Assembly (NCBI GenBank): GCA_964439745.1
Contig: CAYTQK010000044.1
Location: 1-16,036 of the forward strand
Reading direction: 5' to 3'
Source: CAYTQK01 sp964439745
GTDB lineage: Bacteria; Desulfobacterota; Desulfobacteria; Desulfobacterales; Desulfosudaceae
Length of the DNA stretch: 16,036 nt
The position numbers and the translations under genes are program-made. The notes beneath the pieces were generated by a model that did not search any database, had not been told where the DNA came from, and was given only the letters and a program-made list of their open reading frames with translations. Position 1 is the stretch's first letter. Each line of letters opens with the position of its first letter. Positions 7,694-13,758 of the stretch are shown piece by piece.

Positions 7694-8614
7694 TCAGGGG
7701 GGAGGAAGGTCTTTGAAAAGTTCCAGAAGCTGTTTGGCCGCGGTTTCCGAAAGGGTCCCCTTGGCCAGGGCCAGGGGGACGGTAAACTGCCCCAGCATTT
7801 GATACAGGGGCAGCAGCCGGCCGGTCTGATCGTGGATATGCGCCAGATGATCGGTGACGGTGGTAATGTCCCCCCTGGCTACAGGCCCGGTCAATGCTTC
7901 GGGAATGCCCGCCTGGGCAATATTGGCCAGGGTACCCCGGATCAGCGGCAGCAGGATGGTCAGGGCGTCGTCCCGGTCGATGCCGGCGGTTTCCAGCAGG
8001 GTAAAGGCGGTATCCAGCAGGGTAACCAGGTAGTTGGAGGCCACTACCGCCGCGGCATGATAAAGTGTTTTGCCTTCGGTCCGGATGGCAAAACAGGTGG
8101 CGCCCAGCGCCTGGCCCACGCCCCGGGCGGTGGTTACGGCGGCCGGGTCCCCTTCTACCGCGGCAATGATGCCGTCAAAGGGGTTGCCGGCCAGGTCGCT
8201 GGTGGCGAAACTTTGCAGGGGATGAAAAGAGCCGCGGGCGATGTTTATATTTTTCGGAACGGACAGAATGGTCGAGGGGAGGGCGCCGCTGCAGTGGAGC
8301 ACCACTGTTTGCGGAGAAAATCCGCCTTTTTCGGTGATGGCGCGGCAGGCCCCGGCAATGGCGCCGTCCGGGGTGGTAATAAAAACGATTTTTGCGTCGG
8401 CGGTAATCTCCCAGGGCCGGTCGGTGGCCTGGGCGATGCCGATCCGTTCGGCCGCCTTCGTCGCCGAAGCCATCGAGCGGCAGGCCACCCCGGTGCAAGC
8501 GTATCCGGCGGCGAGGAGCTGCCTGGCCAGGGCAATGCCCACTTTGCCGCCGCCGACAATGGCAAACGAGGCCGGACTTTCGTCCGGGCCGGGTATGGTG
8601 TCTCCTGGGGGCAT
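7694..8614 (-). CDS. Rossmann-like NAD(P)-binding protein with DUF2520 domain
   Basis: A predicted cytoplasmic oxidoreductase of 306 residues (COG5495 type, related to the ketopantoate reductase/6-phosphogluconate dehydrogenase fold). Substrate and pathway are not known to me. The N-terminal dinucleotide fold shows FAIVGGGKVGIALA (17-30), VFITTPDGAI (77-86) and VLHCSGAL (105-112). SFHPLQSF (129-136) links to an all-helical DUF2520 C-terminal domain with LYHAAAVVASNYL (184-196) and LTGPVARGD (241-249), both typical of the family. The ATG at 8614 is preceded by only a weak AAGG about 9 nt upstream, and no other ATG is available near it. A TTGCGA/TAATAT promoter sits about 70-100 nt upstream, back to back with the promoter of the PilZ gene. 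The gene stands alone, so context does not suggest a substrate. Confidence 0.88.
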   Translation of the reverse strand: MPPGDTIPGPDESPASFAIVGGGKVGIALARQLLAAGYACTGVACRSMASATKAAERIGIAQATDRPWEITADAKIVFITTPDGAIAGACRAITEKGGFSPQTVVLHCSGALPSTILSVPKNINIARGSFHPLQSFATSDLAGNPFDGIIAAVEGDPAAVTTARGVGQALGATCFAIRTEGKTLYHAAAVVASNYLVTLLDTAFTLLETAGIDRDDALTILLPLIRGTLANIAQAGIPEALTGPVARGDITTVTDHLAHIHDQTGRLLPLYQMLGQFTVPLALAKGTLSETAAKQLLELFKDLPPP

Positions 8615-8683
8615 CCGCAGCAGCCTTGCAGTTATCCGGGCTATTGTCTTGATTATCGAATTCTATAAATTTTATACTTATAT

Positions 8684-8712
8684 ATATTATCAGTTTTTTT
8701 CATGGGTCGCAA
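8684..8712 (-). promoter_or_regulatory. Probable promoter of the DUF2520 gene
   Basis: On the minus strand TTGCGA (8707-8712) is followed by a 17-nt spacer and TAATAT (8684-8689), giving a leader of about 60 nt to the ATG at 8614. The surrounding sequence is AT-rich. The hexamers resemble those proposed for nfo (TTGCGT-N17-TAATAT). Confidence 0.45.
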
Positions 8713-8776
8713 ACTGGGCGCGATTGTATGCAGCGCTTTTGCCATGACCACCGACAAGCTGTGCGGAGTATAAAGA

Positions 8777-8805
8777 TTGACTGTGATTATTTTTATTGGT
8801 AAAAT
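8777..8805 (+). promoter_or_regulatory. Sigma70-type promoter of the PilZ gene
   Basis: TTGACT (8777-8782), a 17-nt spacer and TAAAAT (8800-8805) predict a leader of about 75 nt before the ATG at 8886. It diverges from the DUF2520 promoter about 65 bp away, so both could answer to one factor bound between them. Confidence 0.6.
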
Positions 8806-8885
8806 ATGATATTATATTTGTATTAAATAAATATGAAGCAAGTTGCGGGGCAATTGCCGGGAACAAACAGGGGGGAAGCAGCAAC

Positions 8886-9299
8886 ATGTTAAACAGCAGC
8901 AAAGAAAGCGGCCGCAACAAGCGGCGCTGGAAACGGTTTCAGGTCCCCAACGGTGCCGTGGTTACAATCTCCAAGCCATCCATGCTGAAGCTGGGCAAAT
9001 CGGTGCAGGTTACGCTGGGTCCCATCAAGGATATCGGTATGAAGGGGCTGGCGGTGCAGTATGTCGAGACCAAAAAACTGCTCGATAATGTCAAATCCAT
9101 ATCCATCATGGTGCCGGGCAAGGGTATGGTGGTGGAAAATATCCGTTTCCGGACAGTAGCCAATTTCGAGGTTGCCCACCTGCCCAATAATAAATCCATC
9201 CGCACGCTCTGTGTCAGTTTTGATAAACTGCTGCCCATGCAGAAAGTCAAGCTGGAACGGTTTATCGACGATTGTGCCGCAGCGACCGGCCAAACCTGA
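8886..9299 (+). CDS. PilZ-domain protein (putative c-di-GMP receptor)
   Basis: A cytoplasmic protein of 137 residues. PilZ domains bind cyclic di-GMP and tune motility, exopolysaccharide or transcription. The N-terminal RRWKR (13-17) supplies the RxxxR motif. DIGMKG (49-54) sits where D/NxSxxG is expected, with Gly in place of Ser. The strand-rich body and the closing helix (MQKVKLERFIDDCAA) fit the family, and no other domain is present. The ATG at 8886 follows a G-rich ribosome site at 8870-8876. An in-frame TTG at 8796 overlaps the promoter's -10 region and cannot be the start. It faces the acyltransferase gene tail to tail. The protein may act on the nearby orphan chemoreceptor's output, but that is guesswork from proximity. 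The degenerate second motif leaves c-di-GMP binding uncertain. Confidence 0.8.
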   Translation: MLNSSKESGRNKRRWKRFQVPNGAVVTISKPSMLKLGKSVQVTLGPIKDIGMKGLAVQYVETKKLLDNVKSISIMVPGKGMVVENIRFRTVANFEVAHLPNNKSIRTLCVSFDKLLPMQKVKLERFIDDCAAATGQT

Positions 9300-9302
9300 T
9301 GC

Positions 9303-9336
9303 GGCGGCTCGCGAAATTCCGCCTTTTCAGCGGCGG
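9303..9336. terminator. Weak bidirectional hairpin between the convergent PilZ and plsC genes
   Basis: On the plus strand GGCGG (9303-9307) can pair with CCGCC (9319-9323), which is followed by TTTT. On the minus strand CCGCC (complement of 9332-9336) pairs with GGCGG and is followed by AATTT. A 10-bp direct repeat GCGGCGGCTC (9301-9310 and 9330-9339) supplies the competing arms. The stems are only 5 bp, so this is a tentative call. Confidence 0.3.
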
Positions 9337-9337
9337 C

Positions 9338-10078
9338 TCATGAACCCGGCCGGGGGTAGCCCGGATCCAGATTCCGTGCGATCACAATTCGCGCCTTTTC
9401 CATCAGTTCACCGATATCGTCCATGGTATACCCCGTGGTTTCAATGGGCGGCGCCACCACCACTTCAATTTTTCCGGGCGAAAAGAAAAGACTTTTTTTG
9501 GGCAGTACCTTGCGGCTGCCGTTTACCGTTACCGGCAGAATCGGCATCTGGCGCTGGATGGCCATGATAAATCCCCCTTTTTTGAAAGGCTGGAGCCGCC
9601 CGTCTGCCGAACGTGTGCCTTCCGCGAAAAACAGAACACCCGCTCCCGGAGGCAGACGGTCTACGCCCCTGTTGATGGAGGCAATGGAGCTCTGTTTGTC
9701 GGAACGGTCGATGAAGATATTGCGGGCAGCATCCAGGGCGTAGCCGAACAGGGGAATTTCGCGCAGTTCCTGTTTGATGACCCAGCGATATTGAATTCCC
9801 AGGCAGGTGATCAGCGAAAGAATGTCAAAATGGGACTGGTGATTGGAAACAATTATATAGGAGCGTCCCTTTTCAATATTTTCTTTGCCCCGGAGTCGCG
9901 GGCGGGTGAATGTAACCCCCAGGATGGTATACGCCCACAGCTTTGTCATGGAAAAAGCCAGGTTGCCGGTCCGGCTGCACAGGGCGGCGGTGACTACCGG
10001 TAAAAACAGGATCAGGGTGGCGGCAACCAGCCAGAATCCCAGCCAGGCGACTTTCAGGTAGTTCCACAGTAATTTCAT
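9338..10078 (-). CDS. plsC: 1-acyl-sn-glycerol-3-phosphate acyltransferase (PlsC family)
   Basis: Transfers an acyl chain to the sn-2 position of lysophosphatidic acid to make phosphatidic acid, at the cytoplasmic face of the inner membrane. Of 246 residues: a hydrophobic N-terminal segment (about 9-33) anchors the protein, followed by the acyltransferase signatures. NHQSHFD carries the HX4D pair (H80, D85), FIDRSDKQS (about 122-130) is the second block, and FFAEGTRS (150-157) is the glycerophosphate-binding block, followed by KKGGF. The ATG at 10078 has AGGA 8 nt upstream. Other LPLAT-family members, such as lyso-lipid acyltransferases, share these motifs, so the exact acceptor is inferred. 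It is transcribed away from nfo across a 151-bp divergent spacer. Confidence 0.9.
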   Translation of the reverse strand: MKLLWNYLKVAWLGFWLVAATLILFLPVVTAALCSRTGNLAFSMTKLWAYTILGVTFTRPRLRGKENIEKGRSYIIVSNHQSHFDILSLITCLGIQYRWVIKQELREIPLFGYALDAARNIFIDRSDKQSSIASINRGVDRLPPGAGVLFFAEGTRSADGRLQPFKKGGFIMAIQRQMPILPVTVNGSRKVLPKKSLFFSPGKIEVVVAPPIETTGYTMDDIGELMEKARIVIARNLDPGYPRPGS

Positions 10079-10140
10079 GCGGTTTGTCCTGACGGCTTTA
10101 CAAATTCGAGTTCATAAAAAAAATGCCGCCGGAGAGATAA

Positions 10141-10169
10141 TTGCGTTCTTCCCCTGTTTGTAATAATAT
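10141..10169 (+). promoter_or_regulatory. Possible nfo promoter
   Basis: TTGCGT (10141-10146), a 17-nt spacer and TAATAT (10164-10169) predict a leader of about 53 nt to the ATG at 10230. The -35 match is modest. No clear SOS box or other damage-linked operator is visible beside it. Confidence 0.35.
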
Positions 10170-10229
10170 CAATCTATCCGGACACGGCCGGGTTTGTCAA
10201 GCAGTGCCCAGTCAGGGGAAAGGAAGGGT

Positions 10230-11099
10230 ATGAAATACGTCGGTGCCCATGTCAGTATCGCGGGCGGGGTGGAAAACGCGCCCGGTAACGCCTACCAGAT
10301 CGGTGCCAGGGCCTTGGCGCTGTTCACCAAAAATCAGCGCCAGTGGCGATCGCCCCCGCTGACCGACGATAGTGTGGCCGCTTTTTCGGAAAACTGCCGC
10401 CGATACGGATATGCCCCGGAACAAATTCTGGCGCATGACAGTTATCTGATCAACCTTGGCCATCCGGAAAAGGAGAACCTGCACCGCTCCCGCCAGGCTT
10501 TTGTCGGGGAAATGGTCCGGTGCCAGCAGCTGGGATTGACCGCTTTGAATTTCCATCCCGGCAGTCACCTGGGCCGGATTTCGGCGCGCCGCTGTATCGG
10601 CCGGATCGCCGCATCGATCAATTATGCCCTGGACCAAACCGCTTCCGTCACCGCCGTGATCGAAAACACGGCCGGGCAGGGCAACCAGCTGGGGGCTTCC
10701 TTTGAAGAAATCGCCGCGATCATGGACCGGGTGGAAGACAAAAGCCGTGTCGGGGTGTGCCTGGATACCTGTCATGCTTTCGCCGCCGGCTATGATTTGC
10801 GCACGGACGAGACGTATGCCGGGACCATGCAGGACTTTGCAGCGACGATCGGGTTTTCGTATCTTCGGGGTGCGCATTTGAACGACACCCAGAAGCCGTT
10901 GGGCAGCCGGGTGGACCGGCACGCCAGCCTGGGCAAGGGAGCGCTGGGGTGGGACTCTTTTGGCCGGATAATGCGGGATGAGCGGTTTGACGGTGTCCCG
11001 TTGATCCTGGAAACCCCGGACAGTGATCGCTGGCCGCGGGAGATCCAGCGGCTTTATGCGCTGGCCGGGGAACGGTCAAGCCTGCAGCCGGGAGGGTGA
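10230..11099 (+). CDS. nfo: Endonuclease IV (AP endonuclease)
   Basis: Cuts the DNA backbone 5' to abasic sites and trims blocked 3' ends in base-excision repair. The protein has 289 residues (E. coli Nfo has 285) and is a TIM barrel with three Zn ions. With the ATG at 10230 as residue 1, all nine Zn ligands fall at the E. coli positions: H69, H109, E145, D179, H182, H216, D229, H231 and E261. Signature blocks are NFHPGSH, VIENTAGQG, VCLDTCHAFAAGYD, HLNDTQKPLGS and ILETPD. This register, plus GGAAAGGAAGG just upstream, settles the start; an in-frame TTG 36 nt earlier is rejected. Tandem stops (TGA then TAA) close the gene. The SDR gene follows 42 bp later on the same strand and is probably co-transcribed, although the functions are unrelated. 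Confidence 0.98.
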   Translation: MKYVGAHVSIAGGVENAPGNAYQIGARALALFTKNQRQWRSPPLTDDSVAAFSENCRRYGYAPEQILAHDSYLINLGHPEKENLHRSRQAFVGEMVRCQQLGLTALNFHPGSHLGRISARRCIGRIAASINYALDQTASVTAVIENTAGQGNQLGASFEEIAAIMDRVEDKSRVGVCLDTCHAFAAGYDLRTDETYAGTMQDFAATIGFSYLRGAHLNDTQKPLGSRVDRHASLGKGALGWDSFGRIMRDERFDGVPLILETPDSDRWPREIQRLYALAGERSSLQPGG

Positions 11100-11141
11100 T
11101 AACCAGACCCCGGGATGAATAGTTTTGAAAAAGGGGGATCA

Positions 11142-11978
11142 ATGGAGGATATCCGGGGCCGCAAGGCCATCGTTACCGGCGGTGCCATGGGCATCGGGCT
11201 GGCCACGGCCGGCCGGCTGCTGGATGCCGGCTGCGACGTAACCATCTGGGATTTGAACGCAGAAGCGCTGGAACGGGCTGCCCAGGCACTCGGTAACCGG
11301 GGTCCCGGCCGGGTTTTCACCCATGTCTGCGACGTGACCGATCCGGACCGGGTCCGGGAACTGGCGGCAGTCGCCGCGCGGGAAATGGGACGCGTAGATA
11401 TTCTCATCAACAACGCCGGCATTGAAAAGCACGGGCGGTTCTGTGAACTGCCGCTGGCCGAATGGGAGCGGGAAACCGCCGTCAACCAGCGCGCCCTGTA
11501 CTATACCATCCACGCCATTCTGCCCGGCATGTATCAGCGCAACCAGGGACATATCGTCAATATCTCCTCGGCGGCGGGACTGCTGGGGGTGGCTGACCTG
11601 GCGGTCTACGCGGCCACCAAGTGGGCGGCCTTCGGGCTGACCGAGTCGCTGCGGGCCGAGGCGATCATGGATGGAAAGAAAATTTATTTTTCCTCGGTTC
11701 ATCCGCATTTTGTCAAAGAAGGGCTGTTTTCCGGGGGGCGTTTGAATTTTCTGGGGGAACTGCTGGTGCCGCGTATCAACAGCCACGACCGGGTGGCCCG
11801 GGCCATTGTTAAGCGGGCCTTGCGGCGGCGGCACAATACCGTCAAAATTCCGGCTACCCTGCATCTGGGTGTCTTTTTCCGGGGTGTCCTGCCGGACAAG
11901 TGGCTGCAGTTTACGACGGTGCGACTGCTGGGCGTGGGCCGCTATATCCGGGAAATGAAAGGATATGGCAGCAGGTGA
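11142..11978 (+). CDS. Short-chain dehydrogenase/reductase, classical family
   Basis: An NAD(P)-dependent oxidoreductase of 278 residues. Cofactor motif TGGAMGIG (12-19); D37 in IWDLN at the end of strand 2 favours NAD(H); CDVTD at 63-67; NNAG (90-93). The catalytic set is N115, S143, Y156 and K160 with normal spacing. Overall style (WDLN after strand 2, and a C-terminal extension with basic and hydrophobic stretches about 225-270) recalls the 17beta-HSD11/RDH10-like group, which acts on lipid or steroid-like substrates. This suggests membrane-associated lipid chemistry, but the substrate is unknown. The ATG at 11142 is chosen because AGGGGG lies at 11132-11137 just ahead and it gives the family N-terminus. 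An ATG at 11115 is in frame but has no good ribosome site. It probably shares a transcript with nfo. Confidence 0.9.
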   Translation: MEDIRGRKAIVTGGAMGIGLATAGRLLDAGCDVTIWDLNAEALERAAQALGNRGPGRVFTHVCDVTDPDRVRELAAVAAREMGRVDILINNAGIEKHGRFCELPLAEWERETAVNQRALYYTIHAILPGMYQRNQGHIVNISSAAGLLGVADLAVYAATKWAAFGLTESLRAEAIMDGKKIYFSSVHPHFVKEGLFSGGRLNFLGELLVPRINSHDRVARAIVKRALRRRHNTVKIPATLHLGVFFRGVLPDKWLQFTTVRLLGVGRYIREMKGYGSR

Positions 11979-12000
11979 ATTTTGTTCTCGCCGTAAACCC

Positions 12001-12026
12001 GGTCCGCCGGCCCCGGATTTTTTTTT
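12001..12026 (+). terminator. Possible intrinsic terminator after the SDR gene
   Basis: A short stem, 12001-12006 with 12014-12019 (GGTCCG/CGGATT, two G-U pairs), is followed by a run of T to 12026. The stem is weak but the T run is long. It would separate the nfo-SDR unit from the chaperone gene. Confidence 0.4.
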
Positions 12027-12048
12027 CAGTCGTTATGAAATTGACTTT

Positions 12049-12061
12049 TGCCAGACTGGCA
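12049..12061. promoter_or_regulatory. 13-bp perfect palindrome upstream of the Skp/OmpH gene
   Basis: TGCCAGACTGGCA has 6-bp arms around a central A. It lies directly after a TTGACT hexamer (12041-12046) and 27 bp before the chaperone ATG, where a -35/-10 spacer would be. No good -10 follows at normal spacing, so this may be an operator for an atypical promoter or simply chance. Confidence 0.3.
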
Positions 12062-12088
12062 GAATCATCAGGTACGAAGAGGTATCAC

Positions 12089-12628
12089 ATGAAAGGAATC
12101 AGAAGAATTGGCTGTATCGGTGCGGTATTCCTGGCTTTGGCCCTGATGCCGGCGGTAAGCGGCGTCACGGCAGCGGCCGAGGATTTGAAAGTGGGTATTA
12201 TCAACACCGCCAGGATTCTGGCGGAATCCGACTACGGTAAAAAACTCCAGGAAAAGTTCGGCGATGAGATGAAGGAGCAGCAGGCGGAACTGGAGAAAAA
12301 ACGGGAGGAAGTCAAGGAAAACCAGCAGCTGCTGCAGACCGCCCAAAAGAATCAAAAAAGCGCGGTCAAATTGGAAGAGTTGAATGACGCCCTGGAGAAG
12401 AGCGTCCGCGAATTCAAATGGATGAAAGAAGACCTGGATAAAAATCTGCGTGAAATGGACCAGGCCCTGGTCCGGGATATGCGCGCCAAGCTGCAGCTGA
12501 TTCTGGCCCAATATGTGGAAGATACCGAGTATGCGGTCATCATGGAACGGCAGCGGGTGGCCTCCGCCAGCAGCCGGGTTGATGTGACCGAGGATATTAT
12601 CGAACTGCTCGACAAGAACTATGATTGA
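12089..12628 (+). CDS. Skp/OmpH-family periplasmic chaperone
   Basis: A periplasmic holdase-type chaperone that shields unfolded outer-membrane proteins on the way to the BAM complex. Of 179 residues: a signal peptide about 1-30 (RR at 5-6, hydrophobic core, cleavage after AAA at 28-30), then KVGIINTARILAESDYGKKL, which is the strand and first-helix signature. A charged coiled-coil arm follows (about 52-128, Glu/Lys/Gln-rich), then the return segment AVIMERQRV and the C-terminal DVTEDIIELLDKNYD. The ATG at 12089 has GAAGAGG 6 nt upstream and begins the signal peptide; longer in-frame starts (for example 12035) would bury it. Cys9 sits before the hydrophobic core and is not a lipobox. Skp genes usually lie between bamA and lpxD; here neither is adjacent, so this may be a second or relocated copy. 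Confidence 0.88.
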   Translation: MKGIRRIGCIGAVFLALALMPAVSGVTAAAEDLKVGIINTARILAESDYGKKLQEKFGDEMKEQQAELEKKREEVKENQQLLQTAQKNQKSAVKLEELNDALEKSVREFKWMKEDLDKNLREMDQALVRDMRAKLQLILAQYVEDTEYAVIMERQRVASASSRVDVTEDIIELLDKNYD

Positions 12629-12633
12629 TATTG

Positions 12634-12681
12634 CCGGCTCCGCCCTGGGCGCTTCTTTAAAACGCTTTTTTGCGGAGCCGG
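12634..12681. terminator. Shared hairpin between convergent Skp/OmpH and Tpt1/KptA-like genes
   Basis: CCGGCTCCGC (12634-12643) and GCGGAGCCGG (12672-12681) pair 10 of 10. The 28-nt loop contains a smaller GCG/CGC stem followed by TTTTTT on the plus strand. The structure begins 5 nt after the chaperone stop and ends against the stop of the minus-strand gene, so it could end transcription from both sides. Confidence 0.5.
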
Positions 12682-13449
12682 TCAGCCATCCAGGTCCGGC
12701 CAGCCTTTCTGCTTGTTCCGGCGGATTTTTTTGCGGTCTTTTTTCCAGGCCGGATCCAGGCCGGTTTTTTTCTTCCGGTCGGCCTCCCCGGCCGGTTCCT
12801 TGAATTTCATGGCAAAGGAACCGGCCGCATGGGTCGGCTCTTTTTTCGCGGGGGTGGCCGCTTTTTTTGCGGGCCTGCCGGCGGGCGTCCTTACCTTGGG
12901 CAGGGACGGGCCGGTGAAGCCGCCCGCGGGGATGAAATCAGCCGTAAACAGGGGCGGGGTGGCCTGAAAAAAGATCACCCCCTGCGCTGCGGCTTCTTCC
13001 GTCTGCACGGTCAGGGTGGCCGGGGCGGCGTCCCGGCGCCGGCCGATCCGTTCGGCCATGTCCCGGTCGGCGGACAGGATGACCTGGGCGTGATGGGTCG
13101 GCAGAACGCCTTTGTTCAGTGCATGGGCCAGGGCTTTGCCGCGGATGCAGGTATACAGCAGCGGCGGCAGGTCAGCGGCCGGCCGCAGCGCGGCCAGCCG
13201 CTGGCGATCCGCGGCGCGGATGCGGTCGTCGCGAAGCTCAAAGGGGAGCTGCGGCAGGGTCAGGCGCAGTTCATTCAGCAGGGCCGGCCGCACGTGCCCC
13301 CAGCCCGCCTCTTCGTTGACAGCCTTGATGAATTCCTTGGTCTTGACAAAGCCCTCGGCGTCGGGCACCAGTCCGAACTCGCCGGGGGCATGTCCCAGGA
13401 TGTAGGTGATCAGTTTGGCCAGTTTCTTGTTGGCTTGTCCGGTTCCCAT
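12682..13449 (-). CDS. Divergent Tpt1/KptA-like RNA 2'-phosphotransferase with basic tail
   Basis: Tpt1/KptA enzymes remove a 2'-phosphate from RNA using NAD+. This 255-residue protein matches the fold. It has an N-terminal winged-helix-like half (KKLAKLITYILGHAPGEFGL, then EGFVKTKEF). The ART-like half has LLYTCIRGKALAHAL, NKGVLPTHHAQVILSADRD and GVIFFQATPPLFTADFIP. The usual LRH reads LGH (G19, H20), so the first catalytic Arg is absent. The Arg of IRA (R78) and an Arg near 137-139 remain, but the normal QGHS block is replaced by DRQRL. Residues about 190-250 form a Lys/Arg/Ala-rich low-complexity tail that could bind nucleic acid. The start at 13449 is chosen for AAGGTG 7 nt upstream; ATGs at 13467 and 13482 add unconserved residues. 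Family membership is fairly likely; activity is doubtful. Confidence 0.7.
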   Translation of the reverse strand: MGTGQANKKLAKLITYILGHAPGEFGLVPDAEGFVKTKEFIKAVNEEAGWGHVRPALLNELRLTLPQLPFELRDDRIRAADRQRLAALRPAADLPPLLYTCIRGKALAHALNKGVLPTHHAQVILSADRDMAERIGRRRDAAPATLTVQTEEAAAQGVIFFQATPPLFTADFIPAGGFTGPSLPKVRTPAGRPAKKAATPAKKEPTHAAGSFAMKFKEPAGEADRKKKTGLDPAWKKDRKKIRRNKQKGWPDLDG

Positions 13450-13512
13450 AAGCAAACACCTTACCATCACAATGATCGCCATCGATTTGGAGAATCCATT
13501 CCAAAATCACGG

Positions 13513-13544
13513 CGGATCAGGATTCTTTATTTAACAGTGATCCG
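13513..13544. repeat. Inverted repeat in the leader of the Tpt1/KptA-like gene
   Basis: CGGATCA (13513-13519) and TGATCCG (13538-13544) match 7 of 7 with an 18-nt AT-rich loop. In the minus-strand transcript this would form a hairpin between the proposed promoter and the ribosome site. Confidence 0.35.
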
Positions 13545-13553
13545 TATCCATGA

Positions 13554-13582
13554 ACAATAAGGTCAACCGGCCCGGTTGTCAA
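13554..13582 (-). promoter_or_regulatory. Promoter of the Tpt1/KptA-like gene with a palindromic operator in its spacer
   Basis: On the minus strand a perfect TTGACA (13577-13582) is followed by a 17-nt spacer and TATTGT (13554-13559). Almost the whole spacer is the perfect palindrome CAACCGGCCCGGTTG (13564-13578, 7-bp arms, one central base), which overlaps the last two bases of the -35 element. A dimeric regulator bound there would block RNA polymerase. The leader to the ATG at 13449 is about 100 nt. Confidence 0.5.
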
Positions 13583-13601
13583 AGGAAGAACCGGATAAGA
13601 G

Positions 13602-13651
13602 CGGTAACCGGGGCACTTGACCGTACTTTTGTTTTTTTGATAGTGTTACCG
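13602..13651 (+). promoter_or_regulatory. Possible hemL promoter flanked by an inverted repeat
   Basis: TTGACC (13617-13622), 16 nt with a long T run, and GATAGT (13639-13644) is the best promoter match before hemL. It is bracketed by CGGTAAC (13602-13608) and GTTACCG (13645-13651), a 7-bp inverted repeat that could be a regulator site. The -10 match is imperfect. Confidence 0.35.
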
Positions 13652-13758
13652 GCAGAATCTATCGTTGCAGAAAGGGTAAGGAAAAACAACAGCCTGTGAA
13701 ATCGCGAATCAGTTTTTTCCAAAAAGAATAACGCCAATGAATGGGGATGGGCAAAAAA

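Noticed and set aside
7583..8668. 361-codon plus-strand frame across the DUF2520 gene
   Set aside because: It is a Gly/Gln-rich shadow of a well-supported minus-strand gene, with no recognisable domain.
12670..13560. 296-codon plus-strand frame opposite the Tpt1/KptA-like gene
   Set aside because: It is low-complexity, Gly/Arg-rich and lacks a start context; the minus-strand protein has a recognisable fold and ribosome site.
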